Below, in pieces: positions 47,411-59,737 of a stretch of DNA of 64,000 nucleotides (position 1 is its first letter; each line of letters opens with the position of its first letter). The stretch spans positions 186,001 through 250,000 of the forward strand of contig NW_025408667.1 of assembly GCF_020360975.1 (NCBI RefSeq), in the 5' to 3' direction. Under the pieces are notes generated by a model. It ran no database searches, had not been told where the DNA came from, and saw nothing but the letters and a program-made list of their open reading frames with translations. Source of the stretch: Hirsutella rhossiliensis (Eukaryota; Ascomycota; Sordariomycetes; Hypocreales; Ophiocordycipitaceae). A program made the translations under genes and the position numbers.

Positions 47411-47842
47411 TACTTTTTTATATTTAAGTTTCTAATAAGGTAAATTTCTTTACTATATTAAGCTAGCTATATATATTTACTTAATATAGTACCTCTTTAA
47501 ATAATATAAAGTAAGCTAGAATTACTTTACTTTACTTTTAATAAAGCGGTATAAGCTCCTAGCCTACTAACTTAGCTATATTAAGTTCGCTATAATTAAT
47601 ATAAAGCTTTATAAGGAGGTCGGCTAGTTTATTTATACTAATATATATAAATAGTAAGAGATACCTTTATAAGTATAAAGATAAGCTTATATAAAGATAG
47701 TTAAATTAAGCGTAAATATTTCTTATTATAGCGCTATTAATATAAAGTTTTACTTTTATATAAAATAGCTATAGCTTAAGCTTATTAAAGGAGCTATTAA
47801 ACTTACTAAGGTATAATAATACTACTCTTAGTTATATAAAGC

Positions 47843-48320
47843 TATCGCGAAGCGTGGCCTGATTTTATAGTTCTTAGAGATATCCCTTAGTACGAGGGAC
47901 TAAGAAAGCTAAAAAAATAAGTATTAAGGAAGGAGCTAAAGGGAGGTTTAGAGAGGAGGGTAGGGGTAAGAGGGGAAGCAGAAGTAGCGGTAGCTTCTTA
48001 TAGAGGTAGCGAGAGATAAGACGGATATGCCGGCAACGGCTAGAAAGGAGGGCAAAAACCGGTAAAAAGCTTAGTAGTTAAAAGGATATTAAAGGCTTCT
48101 TTAAGTAAGATCTTCTTTATTAATTAAGATGCTAGACGGGTATAAAGAGGGGCGTTAGATAGAGGAAAGAAGGAGAATTAAGGGAATATAATAATTATTC
48201 CCCTACCGTAATTGCTGCCCCCGCAAAAATTAAATCTCTCTGCCCTGCCTATTTAACCCCTTACTTTTAATTTTACCTTTATATATTTTATATATACTTC
48301 TCGTTTCTCTCTTCGCGAGA
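47843..48320 (+). repeat. Solo LTR of copia C with 5-bp target duplication
   Basis: 478 bp from tatcgcgaag to cttcgcgaga. aaagc stands on both sides (47838-47842, 48321-48325) and the uninterrupted sequence is at about 17755-17775. It keeps many CA/TG (for example near 47855, 48030, 48210-48240), so it is the least mutated C LTR here and the best guide to the original ends, TG...CA with a 10-bp inverted terminus. Confidence 0.88.
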
Positions 48321-48673
48321 AAAGCCCTACTATTATAAGAGGCTCTTAATTACTTAAGTAAACTAAGTATTACGTTTACTTTAATTTTATAATTATAAAA
48401 GTATAAATACTTTATATATGTATATATTATCGCGGGCGGTTTAACTTAACTATATAATTAAATATTAGCTTTAAAGTAGCTAAAAATAGCTATTTTATAT
48501 ATAAGGATATAAGGAGGATAAAATAAAAGGTAGATTATACTATTATAGAGTAAGTAAAAGTATAAGCTTAAGTATAGTTTATTAAAAGAAGGTTAATAAT
48601 TTATAAAAAGGAAATAAAAGAGAAGTATAAGCTTAGCTTATATAAGTATAGAGGCCGCTTATATATAAACTTA

Positions 48674-49240
48674 TAAGGAACGGTGTTCCTACTATAAATA
48701 AAGCAGCTATAATATACTCTCCCGATTATATAAGCCAATAAGTAGTATATTAATTATAGATAAAATCTCATCCTATAGAGTAAGAATCGCTCGTTATTTT
48801 GCATGTTATTATGCATTAAACGGGTTGCCGGTTATCGTATAATCGGGAATCGAAGGAACAGAGCTAGCTTAGAATGCTAGCTAAGACCTCTTAAGAACAC
48901 CGGCACGACCAACCTCCTCTAAACACGAATATCAGTGGAACCAAGACACTTCTAGATTCACTCGAGATATCACGGAATTCCCTAGTCTTAGGGCTATACG
49001 GCAGCCTAAATCTGGTCCCGAAAGGTTCTTCCGTTTAGCTATAATTGTCTATATAAGATAGCATGTCCGCTAGTAGATAGATATAGAATCATTAACTTTA
49101 ACACCTCTTCTATACACCAATACACTATAAATAAATTCCGTTGAAAATCCTACCTTATACTCCTTCTTCCCTTCTATCACGTAGTCTTACGTAATTCCTT
49201 GATTTCCTAAAATTCCGCTTTTGCTTATATACCTTTAGAA
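48674..49240 (+). repeat. Solo LTR of another family, nearly free of RIP
   Basis: About 567 bp, flanked by aactta on both sides (48668-48673, 49241-49246), inside the LTR of the gag-only element. The uninterrupted site is at 16410-16425. CA and TG are common throughout, unlike the surroundings. A RIP-mutated copy lies inverted at 61143-61711. No internal sequence of this family is in the window. Confidence 0.8.
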
Positions 49241-49319
49241 AACTTAGCCTAGACCTTAGTTTAAGCTTATATAAAGGAAAAGCCCTTATACTACCTAAGG
49301 AAAGTACTAAGAAATATCG

Positions 49320-49660
49320 CTAAAGATATTATACTAATATTATATAATTATAAGGTTAAGATATTACTTAGGTAAAGCCTTAAGTAAGGTCTTATATTTA
49401 CTATAGTATATATAAAAGATAGAGAACCTATTAAATTATAAGCGGGTAGAAAAGAATATATATAGTAATTACTACTTTTACTTTAACTTATAAGACTAAT
49501 AGCTAGTTTATATTTAATATATATAATAATATATAGTAGCTAATTTCTATAATATATTTAAGTATATTTAATAGCTAGTTTATTTTATTACTTATTTAAC
49601 TTATACTTAATTTAAGTAAATAGTAAGCTTAAGTACTAGCTTTATATTAAAAGACTAATA
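49320..49660. repeat. Dispersed repeat, copy 1 (other copy 58265-58610)
   Basis: About 340 bases shared with 58265-58610 in the same orientation, more TA-rich here. It contains internal near-repeats of 'atagtagctagt'. Each copy lies next to gypsy sequence, so it may be a piece of a gypsy-linked element. No frame. Confidence 0.6.
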
Positions 49661-49665
49661 TAAAA

Positions 49666-50045
49666 TAATAACTATAGGTTAGCGCAGCTAAAAAAAGAAG
49701 CTAGATAAGCTATATATAAAGTTTATAGTATAAAAAGTTATTAGTTTATAAGTAGCTAAGCTTAATAGTCTCTTAATAAAGGTTTATAATAAGATTAATA
49801 TTAACTTTTTTTACTAACTTTTTTTTAACTTATTACTTTAATAAGAAGTAGTAAACGCTTAACTACTTATTATTAAAGTAAAAAGAGATAATAAATTTAA
49901 AGTTAAGGAGATATAAGCTATACGCTAAAAGAAAGTTAGTTAAGGGAAATACTAAGAGGTCCTTTTAAAGTAATATAAGTACCTTAAGCTTATATAAGAA
50001 CTTATATATAAGTTTATAAGAGCTATAGCTCTTAATATAAAAGTT
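49666..50045 (+). pseudogene. Gypsy integrase C-terminus/chromodomain fragment
   Basis: Parallel to about 7195-7570 of gypsy A (integrase tail and chromodomain), then broken off just before a truncated gypsy LTR. A deletion removed everything between the chromodomain and the LTR, so this is the tail of one copy joined to the head of the next. Confidence 0.65.
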
Positions 50046-50059
50046 TTTAAGTATTATAA

Positions 50060-53000
50060 GTTATAAGCTTAAGGTATAGCCTAAGCTATATAGTTATATA
50101 TAAAGGGCCGGATCCTATATATATATATATAAGCTAGCCGTATATAAAAGAGCTTTATATAGCTTATTAATATTATCTTATAAATAGTACTTATATATAT
50201 ACCTTTACTTACTTTATAATAATATAAGCTATTAACTAATAGATTTAATAGATATCTCCTTAAAAATTCTTTAAAAAAGTACCCTACTACTTTATAAGTA
50301 GATAGGAAGTATTATAGCTATCTTAAAAGTAATTAAAAGCGCGATAGCTAGCGAGAAAAATAAAGATCTCGCTATACTAAGAGAGCTATTTATAAGACTA
50401 GTATTAACCCCTATAACCTTTATAACACTAGTTATAGCAGCGGTATTATTAATATAGAAGCCGCTTCCTTAGCCGACTTAAGATAGTAAGCTTAAGTCCT
50501 TTTACTTCTTCCTTAGCTAGATATAGATAAAGTTTATAATAGATAAGAAATAAGGCCTAAACGGCTATTATAATATAATATAGTATTTACTCCTTTATAT
50601 ACTACTAAAGCCTTAGATATAGCGGATCTTTAGATTCTAAGATAAGAGTAGCCTTAAAGGTAAATATAACCTATAAGACTTCTTTTAATACCTTATATAT
50701 ATATTCGGTAATATATAAGAGTAGGAGAAGGTATAGGATAAGCTATAGACCCTTAAGTAAAGAGATAAGTAGACCTTTAGCAAATTCCTCTTTAACTTTA
50801 AAAAGACGCTCTTATAAGTAGTAAGAACTATAGTATAAAAAGATAGCGCGAAGCTTATATAGCTATATAACTTAATTATACTAGCCTTATAAGAGCTAAT
50901 TATCCTTATAATTATACCTATTAACTATAATAAGTATATAAGCTAGTTAATAAAGGTAGTATAAGGCTATAAGTAAATACTATATTTTTAAAAGCTTTAT
51001 AAGTATATATTATATAGCGGTAATAAGATTACTACCTTTTTATAAAAGGAATAGCTAACTATTAATATTAATAAGGATACTTTAATATTAGCTACTTATA
51101 TAAACTAAGCTAAATATAATAGGAAGTTATTATTAAATACTCTTTATACTATCTTATACTTTAAGTAGTAAGCGAAGGAAGTAATAAGTAAGGAAATTAA
51201 AAAAAGAAAAGCTAATAGCTATTACTTATATTATAGCGCGTTTATATACTTTATATTAAGGTGCCCCTTCCTTTTAGCTTAGCGGCTTATAGTAGTTTAA
51301 GTAGTAAAGATAAAACTACTCCTTACCTTAGATAAAAAGGAGGACTTTACTCTCTTAGGCTTAGAAGAAAAAAAAGTAGCTTTAAAGTAAAGATAGGCTT
51401 TAAAGCCCTATTTACTAATACTAGTAAAAGAGAAAGAGGAATTATCTACTTATATAAAAAAGGAGCTTACTTTAATATAGGTTATAATTAATAACTCTTT
51501 ACTTATCGCCGCCCTTATAAATAAAAGCTACTAGTACTATACTATAGTTAAAAAGGTACTTATATAAGAGATATAAGTACTAGTAAAAAAGATCGCTTTA
51601 AGGTAAGTAAAGGGCGCCTTAAGTATAATAAAGGGTATAAAGATTAAGGGTATTATATAGCTAGCTATAAAGGTTAATAGCTACTATAAGCTTATTATAG
51701 CTTATATAATCCCTTAACTAAAGTTTCCCTTAATCCTTAAGAAACCCTAGTTATTATATATAAAGTTATACTTAGTTTTATACTTAAATAAGCTATAGTT
51801 TAGGCCTATATAGTAATAGGTTTACTATAATAATAGTTTTATAAGTATAGGACTAAGCGCGTAAGCTTTACGCTTAGCTTAATAAGTCCTTACCTTTATT
51901 TTTATAGGAACTATATAATAAATAAAGCGGGAGGAAGGCTAAGTAGTAGCTAATATAGTAGTCTATATAATTAGCCTAGCGGATATTAATAAGGCCCTTT
52001 AAATAAAGAGGCTAAAGTTACCTTTTAAGCTATAGTAATAAATACTAAAGCGCTTTTACGACCTTTTACTATTAATTAAGTCTTAGGAAGTAAATAAGCT
52101 TAACTTATATAAGCTAAGGGTAGACTATAAGGTTATACTCTATATTAATAAGAAGGGGTAAGAACTACTTATACCGTTTAAGCCGCTATATAGTATATTA
52201 TATATAAAGCTATTAATACTAAAAAAGTCTTTAAGGGACTTCTTAAATAAGGGTTTTATTTAAGTAAGTAGCTTTAAAGTAAGAGCGCCGGTCTTATTTA
52301 TATATAAACTAGGAAGCGGGATATAGTTTAATTATAACTATAAGGCTTTAAATATAATTATAAGGCTATACTACTACCTTTTACCCTTAATCTTAAATAT
52401 ACTTTATAACCTTTTAAAAGTAAAGTAGTTTATAAAGCTAGATATAAAATAAGCGTTTTATAAGGTATAGATCTTAAAGGGTAATAAGTAAAAGATAGCG
52501 TTTTATATATACTATAGCTTATTTAAGTAGCTTATAACGCCCTTTAGCTTCTTAAAAGCGCTTACTACCTTTTAGTATTATTATAATAATATACTTTAAA
52601 ACTTCCTTAATAAGTTTACTTTTATATATAAAGATAATATTCTTATTTATATAAGCGGCTCTTATAAAGACTATATATAGAAAGTATAAAGGGTCTTAAA
52701 GCGCTTTTAACTTTATAGGCTTTACTTTAACTTAAATAAGTATAAATTTAAGGTTAAAAAGCTTAAATACTTAGGCTTTATTATCTATATAAGTATAGGT
52801 ATATAAGTAGACCCTATAAAGATTTAAGCGATCTAAGACTAAGTAGCCTTAACTATATAAATAAGTATATAAAGCTTCCTTAGGTTTACGAACTATTATA
52901 GGTTATTTATTAAGGGCTTCTCTTATATTATAATGCCCTTAAATAAGATTACTAAAAAGAGGACTACTTTTTATTAAAGGCTTATATAGGAGGGAGCGTT

Positions 53001-53712
53001 TTATATACTTAAGGACTTATTCTTATAAGCCTTAGTATTACTTTAGTAAGACTTTTATTAGTTTATAATAGTTAAAGTAAACTATAGCGGCTAAGTACTT
53101 AAAAAGATACTTTTTTAAAAAGTAAATAAGTAAAAGTAACTAGTAGTATTCTACCCTTATAAGCAAACCTTAATAAAGCGGAATTATACTATTTATAATA
53201 AAAAGATACTAGTAATTATTAGCTACTTTAAATAGTAATAGATAAAGCTTTAAAGCTATAAGAGCTTTAAGGTTTTTATAAACTATAAGAACCTTAAGTA
53301 CTTTAAAACCTACTAGTACCTTTTAGAGCGGTAAGCTTATTAAGCGAAGTACCTCTTATACTTTAACTTTTTAATTAAGTACTAGCTAAGGTAGGACTTT
53401 ATAGTCTTAAATATACTTTCTTAAAAGGATTAAAACTAGCTAATAAGAGCGGATATTACGGCTTAGGATCTATAGCTTATCTTATAAAAAGCGCTATAAA
53501 CTTATATAAGAGCTTCCTTTATAAAAGAAGGTAATAGGCTAATAAATAAGCTTCTTTTTATACCTTTACTTTAGTTTAGTAAGGAGGGATAAACTAGCTT
53601 AAGGGCGCGCGTAGTATAAGTATTTTAAGATAAGGTCCTTTAATACTTATAAGATAAAATATTATCTCTAAACTATACTTATAAGGGTATACGCTATATT
53701 ATTAAGTCTAGC
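50060..53712 (+). mobile_element. Gypsy copy B, 5' part (LTR remnant to RNase H)
   Basis: A truncated LTR (about 50060-50221) is followed by gag (about 50300-51450), protease, reverse transcriptase and RNase H, collinear with 2530-6135 of gypsy A. At many places where A has CG, B has TA. The element is cut at 53712 by copia C2, and the integrase half does not simply resume after it. All frames are closed. Confidence 0.8.
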
Positions 53713-53714
53713 GC

Positions 53715-56700
53715 TTAATTTTATAATAAAATTACTTAACGGGACTATATAAATTCTTCGACGAAAAAAGGTAGCTTTTTACCCTTAATTTTTAATAAGC
53801 TTAATTTCCTTCCGCTTTCTCTAAGAGGAAGGAATCTTCTAGGATATAAAGTCTAAGTCTATAAGGCTAGTCTAAAAGAATTAGACGATTAAGCTTATCG
53901 AGGAAAATTTAGGTTAATTTATTCTTAAATTCTAACCTATCCTTAGGAAGGAATCTCTCTAGAAGTTAGCTTTCCTTACTTAAAGGAGGGTAGGTTCTAA
54001 GGACCCTCTTTTAATAGCCTAAGGCGACGGCTTTCTTTAGTACGCACGACTTAGTTACCTAGGCCCCCTAGCTTTATATAAGCTAGGCTAATAATATAGC
54101 GTATAAATAAGGGGCCTAAAAACCGTTAAATATAAATACTACGGCTAAGGAAAGACTAAGAGACGAATTTCTAAACGAACCCCCTTACGGCTAGACTAGC
54201 TATATAAGGAAATTTAGGTCGACTAGACCGATATCTTTAAGGACTAAGAAAGCTTTATTAGGGTAATATTTTTTATAGACGCTTTTTTAGGGATAGTTTT
54301 CCTTTATTTCTTATAGACCTACCTAAGTAAGTATAATTAGTTTGCCCTCTAAGACTTCGTTAACTAGATAAAATCCTACTTTAGCTATAAGGTAAAGAGG
54401 ATATAGTCTAATAGAGAGCTGTTTACGAAGGATATCTTAAATTAGCTTTAAAAAAGGGGTATTTTACCCCTCTTATTAGCACTAAATACCTAGGCCTAGA
54501 ACGGAGGGGTAGAAAGATTAAGGGGTGCTATAATAGAAAGGGCCTATATAATAAGACTTACTATAAGGCTTCCCTATAACCTTTAAAGGGAAGTTATTAA
54601 GACCGCCTATTACCTTTAGAACTAGACCTATAGGGACCCTAAGGACCCTAGGGAACTAAACTAAGGAATAAACTAAAAATCCCCCTTTAAGCTTTTTATA
54701 AAGAAGAGGGCCTCGCTAGCCTACCTTTATGCCTATAGCTATAAGGCATACGCTATAACTACCGATATATAGCTAAAAAGGAAGAAGAAAAGAAAGCTTA
54801 ATCCTAGAGCCTTTATTAGTTACCTTATCGGCTATAATTCTATAAATATCTTCTAGATCTAGATTCTTCTTTTATAAAAGGTTATTTTAACTAGGGATAT
54901 AATTTTCGACGAATCTAGCTTCTTCGATAAAAAGAGGGATTAATAGCCCCTCTTACTCTTATAACGTTAGCTAATTTAAAAGATCTAAATCCCCCCTTCC
55001 TAATAGTTTTAAAAAGAGGTCCTAGATAAAGAAATAAAAAAAGAAACCGACGTTAAAGTAGCTAAGGATAACGCTAACTTTAAAGAAAAAGAGGAAGCTA
55101 TTAGATTAGATAATCTAGATAAAGAAGGAGACTATAGGAAAGCGGTAGAGCTAGAATACGCTTACCTCCCTACGCCTCCTCTTATAGAATAAGAAAAAGA
55201 TCTAAAAGTAGCTTTTTCTATTAGTCTTCCTATCTCGACCCTTAAGGGGGTAGGAAAGGCACCTCTCTTAAAGGATTACCTAGCTGCCTTTTTATCCTTA
55301 CTTCGAGAAGTAAAGGAAGGTATAGGGCCCGATATAGTTACTAAAAAGAACTAACCTCTCCCTTATTTCGATCGTTTTTCTAACTTCTATCTAACGCCTA
55401 TAGAAGATAGTTCCTATAGAGCGTTTATAGTAGGCCGGCTTTTTAAGCTACTATTAGCAAGGAATATATATAAAAGAGACCTCCTAGACCTACTAGTAAA
55501 CTAAAAGTAGCTAGAAAAACACCCCTTTAAACACTAGTTATTCTAGGCCTAGAAAGACTACCTAGCCTTATATAAAGAGATAGGGTCTTTTAAAGAGGTC
55601 CTTAAGGAAAAGGTAAGAGGAAAATAGGTCCTTAGCTATATATAGGTCTTTATCTATAAGACTAATAAATATAGCTTCCTTTAGAAGTATAAGGCCCGGC
55701 TAGTTATCTATAAGAACTAGTAGGAAAAAGGGGATCTTCTTACTAAGGTAACTACCTTAGTAAGGATATCTTTTCGAACCCTTATAGCTATAGTAATAGA
55801 ATTCGACCTCGAACTTAATTAAATAGATATAGTTAACGCCTTTATTAACTGCTTACTTAAGGAAGAAGAAGTTATCTATATATACCTTCTACTAGGCTTT
55901 TAATAGCTAGGAAAGGTTCTATAGCTTAGGAAAGCTCTATATAGACTATAAAGATTACCCTTTCTTTAGTAATAGTATTTAATAGGTTCCCTTAAAGCCC
56001 TAGGCTTTAAGAAAGTCCCTTAGGAACCGTATATAATATAGAAGGGTAAAATCATAGTCTTCTTCTACGTTAACGATATTATCTAAGCCTATCTAAAAGA
56101 GGAAGAAGTAACTACTAGGGAGGCTATAAAAGGCCTATAATAAAGGTATAAGATAACTAAGCTAAGGGAGCTAAAGTAGTTCCTAGGGATTTAAATCCTT
56201 TAGAATAGGTCCTAACGGACTATCTAGCTTACCTAAGACGCCTATATTAATAAGGTCGCTTATAAATTCCTCCTTAATTCCCTTAATAAGAAGCTTCCCT
56301 CTACGCTTATATTAGATAAAGAGCTTTTACTTAATCTATCTATTTAAGCTAGGGAGTAAGAGAAACACTAATATTAATAGAAGGTAAGCTCCTTGCCTTT
56401 TTTAGCTATTTCTACTAAACCGGATATCTCTTTTACGGTCTCCTAGCTAGCTAAGTATAACTAGAATCCTAGCTCTAGGTACTAAGAAGTAGTAGACCGA
56501 GCTATCCTTTATCTTTATTTAACGAGATTATATAGTCTACGCCTAAGAGGGTCAGGAAGGAAGAAATTAGCTACTAAAACCTTCTTTTATTTAAGCGATT
56601 TATCTTTTATAGATAATTCCTTAGATAGAAAGAGCTTATAAGGGTATATTATATCCCTTTTTAAAGGAACTATTACTTAGAGAGCTTTAAAGTAAGCTAC

Positions 56701-57899
56701 TATTACGACTTTAAGTATAGAAGTAAAGCTACTAGCTCTTTTAAAAGCGTTAAAAGAAGCGATTTTCCTTAGCCGGCTACTTATATCTTTATAACTATAA
56801 ATTCCGACCCTATTATCTATAGAATATAATAATATATAGACTATACGAATTCTAATAGAAAACGTAAAGCTATTAACCTAGCTATAGTATATTAATATTT
56901 ACTAGTATTAGTTACGCTAAGAGGTCTAGAGGGGACTTATTTCCGTCCGTTAGGTTCTAATAGTATTAATTAAAGCCGACCGTCTTATAAAGCCCCTACT
57001 AAAGTAAAAGCTAGCTGTCTTTTTATAGTAAATTAAGCTAAAAGACGTTTAAGAGAAGCTATCCTTAAAAGTCTGCTTTAAGAGTCTATAAGAAGCGCTA
57101 ATAGTATATAGGAGGAAGGAGACGTCTATAGCCGAAGAAAGAAACTAGGACTTATCCTAAAGGAGGGCCCCTAGCTTAATTAGGGCTTATTCTTCTTAAA
57201 GGCCCCCTTTTTAAGGACTTATCCTTAGAGAAGACCCCCTTTCTTAAAGACTAGATTTCCTCCTTAGGCCCCTTTTCCTAAAGTAGGTCTAAAAGAGCTT
57301 AGGACTAAAACCCGGATTTATTAAGTAAGGGATAAATATAAACTAAGACCTCCTTTATACGCTTACCGGCCTAATTATTTAGCTTAACCCTTTCTATAAG
57401 GGCAGGCTATAGCTAAGGTGGTATATCGTAAAGCATAGCTTAATTTTATAGTTCTTAGAGATATCCTATAGTATAAGGGACCTAGGAAGCTAAAAAATAG
57501 GTTTTAAAGAAAGAGCTTAAAGGAGGTATAGAGAGGAGGGTAAGGGTAAGAGGGGAAGTAAAAGTAGCTATAGCTTCTTATAGAGTTAGCGAGAGATAAG
57601 ACGATATACTAGTAATAGCTAGAAAGAAGGAAAAAAACTAGTAAAAAGCTTAGTAGTTAAGAGGATATTAGTAGCTTCTTTAAGTAGGATCTTCTTTATT
57701 AATTAAGATGCTAAATAGGTATAAAAAGGGGCGATAGATAGAGGAAAAAAGAAAATTTAAGGCAATATAATAATTACTCCCCTACTATAATTACTGCCCT
57801 TATAAGATTTAAATATCTCTACCCTACCTATCCGACCCCTTACTTTTACTTTTACCTTTATATATTTTATATATACTTCTTATATCTCTCTTTACGAGA
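53715..57899 (+). mobile_element. Copia C2, 5'-truncated
   Basis: Collinear with 29396-33578 of C1: integrase, reverse transcriptase, RNase H and a 476-bp 3' LTR (57424-57899). gag and the 5' LTR are absent and the left edge falls inside gypsy B. The RT box at 56066-56077 reads Y-V-N-D, so a catalytic Asp is lost. Confidence 0.82.
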
Positions 57900-58264
57900 A
57901 TTATAGGATACCCTATAGTCGATAATCTAGGTACCTATAACGATATCTACTTCCCTTAGGGAAGTTACCCTTAACTCCTTAAGGCTCCCTATAGAAGAAG
58001 GAACCTAGAAGCTACTAAGTAAACTCTAGGAAATTACCTAGAAATCCTAGAAATAATAACCGAGCGGATTATATAGATATTTTATAGATATTTCTTATAG
58101 ATATATTATATAGGGAATATACTATAGTTTCCTAAGTAATAATAGCTCCTTAAGGATTATACCGATATTTCCCTAAGAAGTTACTATAAGATTATAGTAG
58201 GGAAATTATAAAGAAATACCTATGCCTACTTAAGGAATATACTAGGAAATGCCGCTAATACGCC
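57900..58264. other. Unassigned AT-rich stretch
   Basis: Contains repeated atagatat and ggaaat elements over about 360 bases. No frame and no other copy found. Confidence 0.35.
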
Positions 58265-58610
58265 GTACTACTATTATATAATTATAAGGTTAAGATATTA
58301 CTTTATTAAAGCCCTAAGTAAGGTCTTACGCTTACTATAGTATATATAAAGGATAGAAAACCTACTAGATCTTAAGCGGGTAAAGAAGAATATAGATAGT
58401 TATTACTACTCTTACTTTAACTTATAAGACTAGTAGCTAGTTTATATTTAATATATATAATAACGTATAGTAGCTAGTCTATATAATACGTTTAATTACG
58501 TATAGTAGCTAGTCTATTTAGTTACCTATTAGACCTATACTAGATCTAGATAAACGGTAAGGTTAAAGTACTAGCCCTATACTAAGGGACTAGTATATAA
58601 TATATAGGGC
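58265..58610. repeat. Dispersed repeat, copy 2
   Basis: Matches 49320-49660. This copy keeps more CG and ends against inverted gypsy gag. Confidence 0.6.
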
Positions 58611-58619
58611 GGTATAAGG

Positions 58620-59737
58620 GGTAGTCGATAGCGTCTTTCTACTATATTTAGCTTAGTTTATATAAGTAGGTAATATTAAGGTATCCTTATTAATATTAAT
58701 AGCTAGCTATTTATCTTATAAAAGGGCGGTAATCCTATCGCTATTATATAGCGTGCGCTTATTAAGCTTTTAAAAATATAGCGTTTATTTATAGCCTTAT
58801 ACTACCTTTATTAACTAGCTTATATACTTACTATAGCTAATAAGTACAATTATAAGGATAAGTAACTCTTATAAAGCTAGCGTAATTAAATTTTATAGCT
58901 ATATAGGCTTTATACTATCCTCTTATACTATAGTCCCTACTACCTATAAGAGCGTTTCTTTAAAATTAAGGAGGATTCGCTCAAGGTCTATCTATCTCTT
59001 TACTTAAGGGTCTATAGCCTATCTTATACTTTCTCCTACTCCTATATATTACTAAACGTATATATAAGGTATTAGAAGAAGTCCTATAAGTTACGTTTAC
59101 CTTTAAAGCTACCCTTATCTTAGAATCTAAAGATCCGCTATATCTAAGGCTTTAATAGTATATAGAAGAGTAAATACTATACTATATCGTAATAGCTATT
59201 TAGGCCTTATTTCTTATTAGTTATAAACTTTATCTATAGCCGGCTAAGAAAGAAATAAAACGACTCTAGCTTACTATCTTAAGTTAGATAAGGGAGTAGC
59301 TTTTACGCTAGTAGTTTCGCCGCTATACCTAGCGTCGCGGAGGTTATAAGGGTTAACGCTAGTCTTATAGATAGCTCCCTTAGTATAGTAAGAACCTTAT
59401 CCTTCTTACTAGCCGTCGCGCTTTTAATCGCTTTTAAGATAGCTATAATACTTCTTATCCGTTTAAAGGGGGGTAGAGTACTCCCTTAAAAGAGCGGCGC
59501 CCTTTTTAAAGAGATATCTATTAAATCTATTAGTTAATAACTTATACTATTATAAAGTAAGTAAAAGTATATATATAGGTACTATCTATAAGATAATATT
59601 AATAATCTATATAAAGCTTTTTTATACGCGGCTAGCTTATATATATATATATATATAAGATCTAGCCCTTTATATATAACTATATAGCTTAAGCGGCAGC
59701 TTAAGCCTATAACCTATAATAGTTAAAGACTTTTATA
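58620..59737 (-). mobile_element. Inverted gypsy fragment: gag plus 5' LTR (59548-59737)
   Basis: Reverse complement of gypsy A 2444-3480: part of gag (58620-59500), leader, then a 190-bp LTR ending gacttttata at 59737. No pol. It abuts a plus-strand integrase tail immediately, giving opposed gypsy pieces. Confidence 0.75.

Larger units (their letters stand above)
47420..49290 (-). mobile_element. Second gag-only LTR element, truncated, with two nested solo LTRs
   Basis: Matches 17370-18154: the gag-like part (47440-47842 and 48326-48543) and its LTR (48544-48673 plus 49247-49290). The left part and the second LTR are missing. It is interrupted by a copia C solo LTR at 47843 and by another solo LTR at 48674. 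More decayed than the copy at 16284. Confidence 0.7.
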
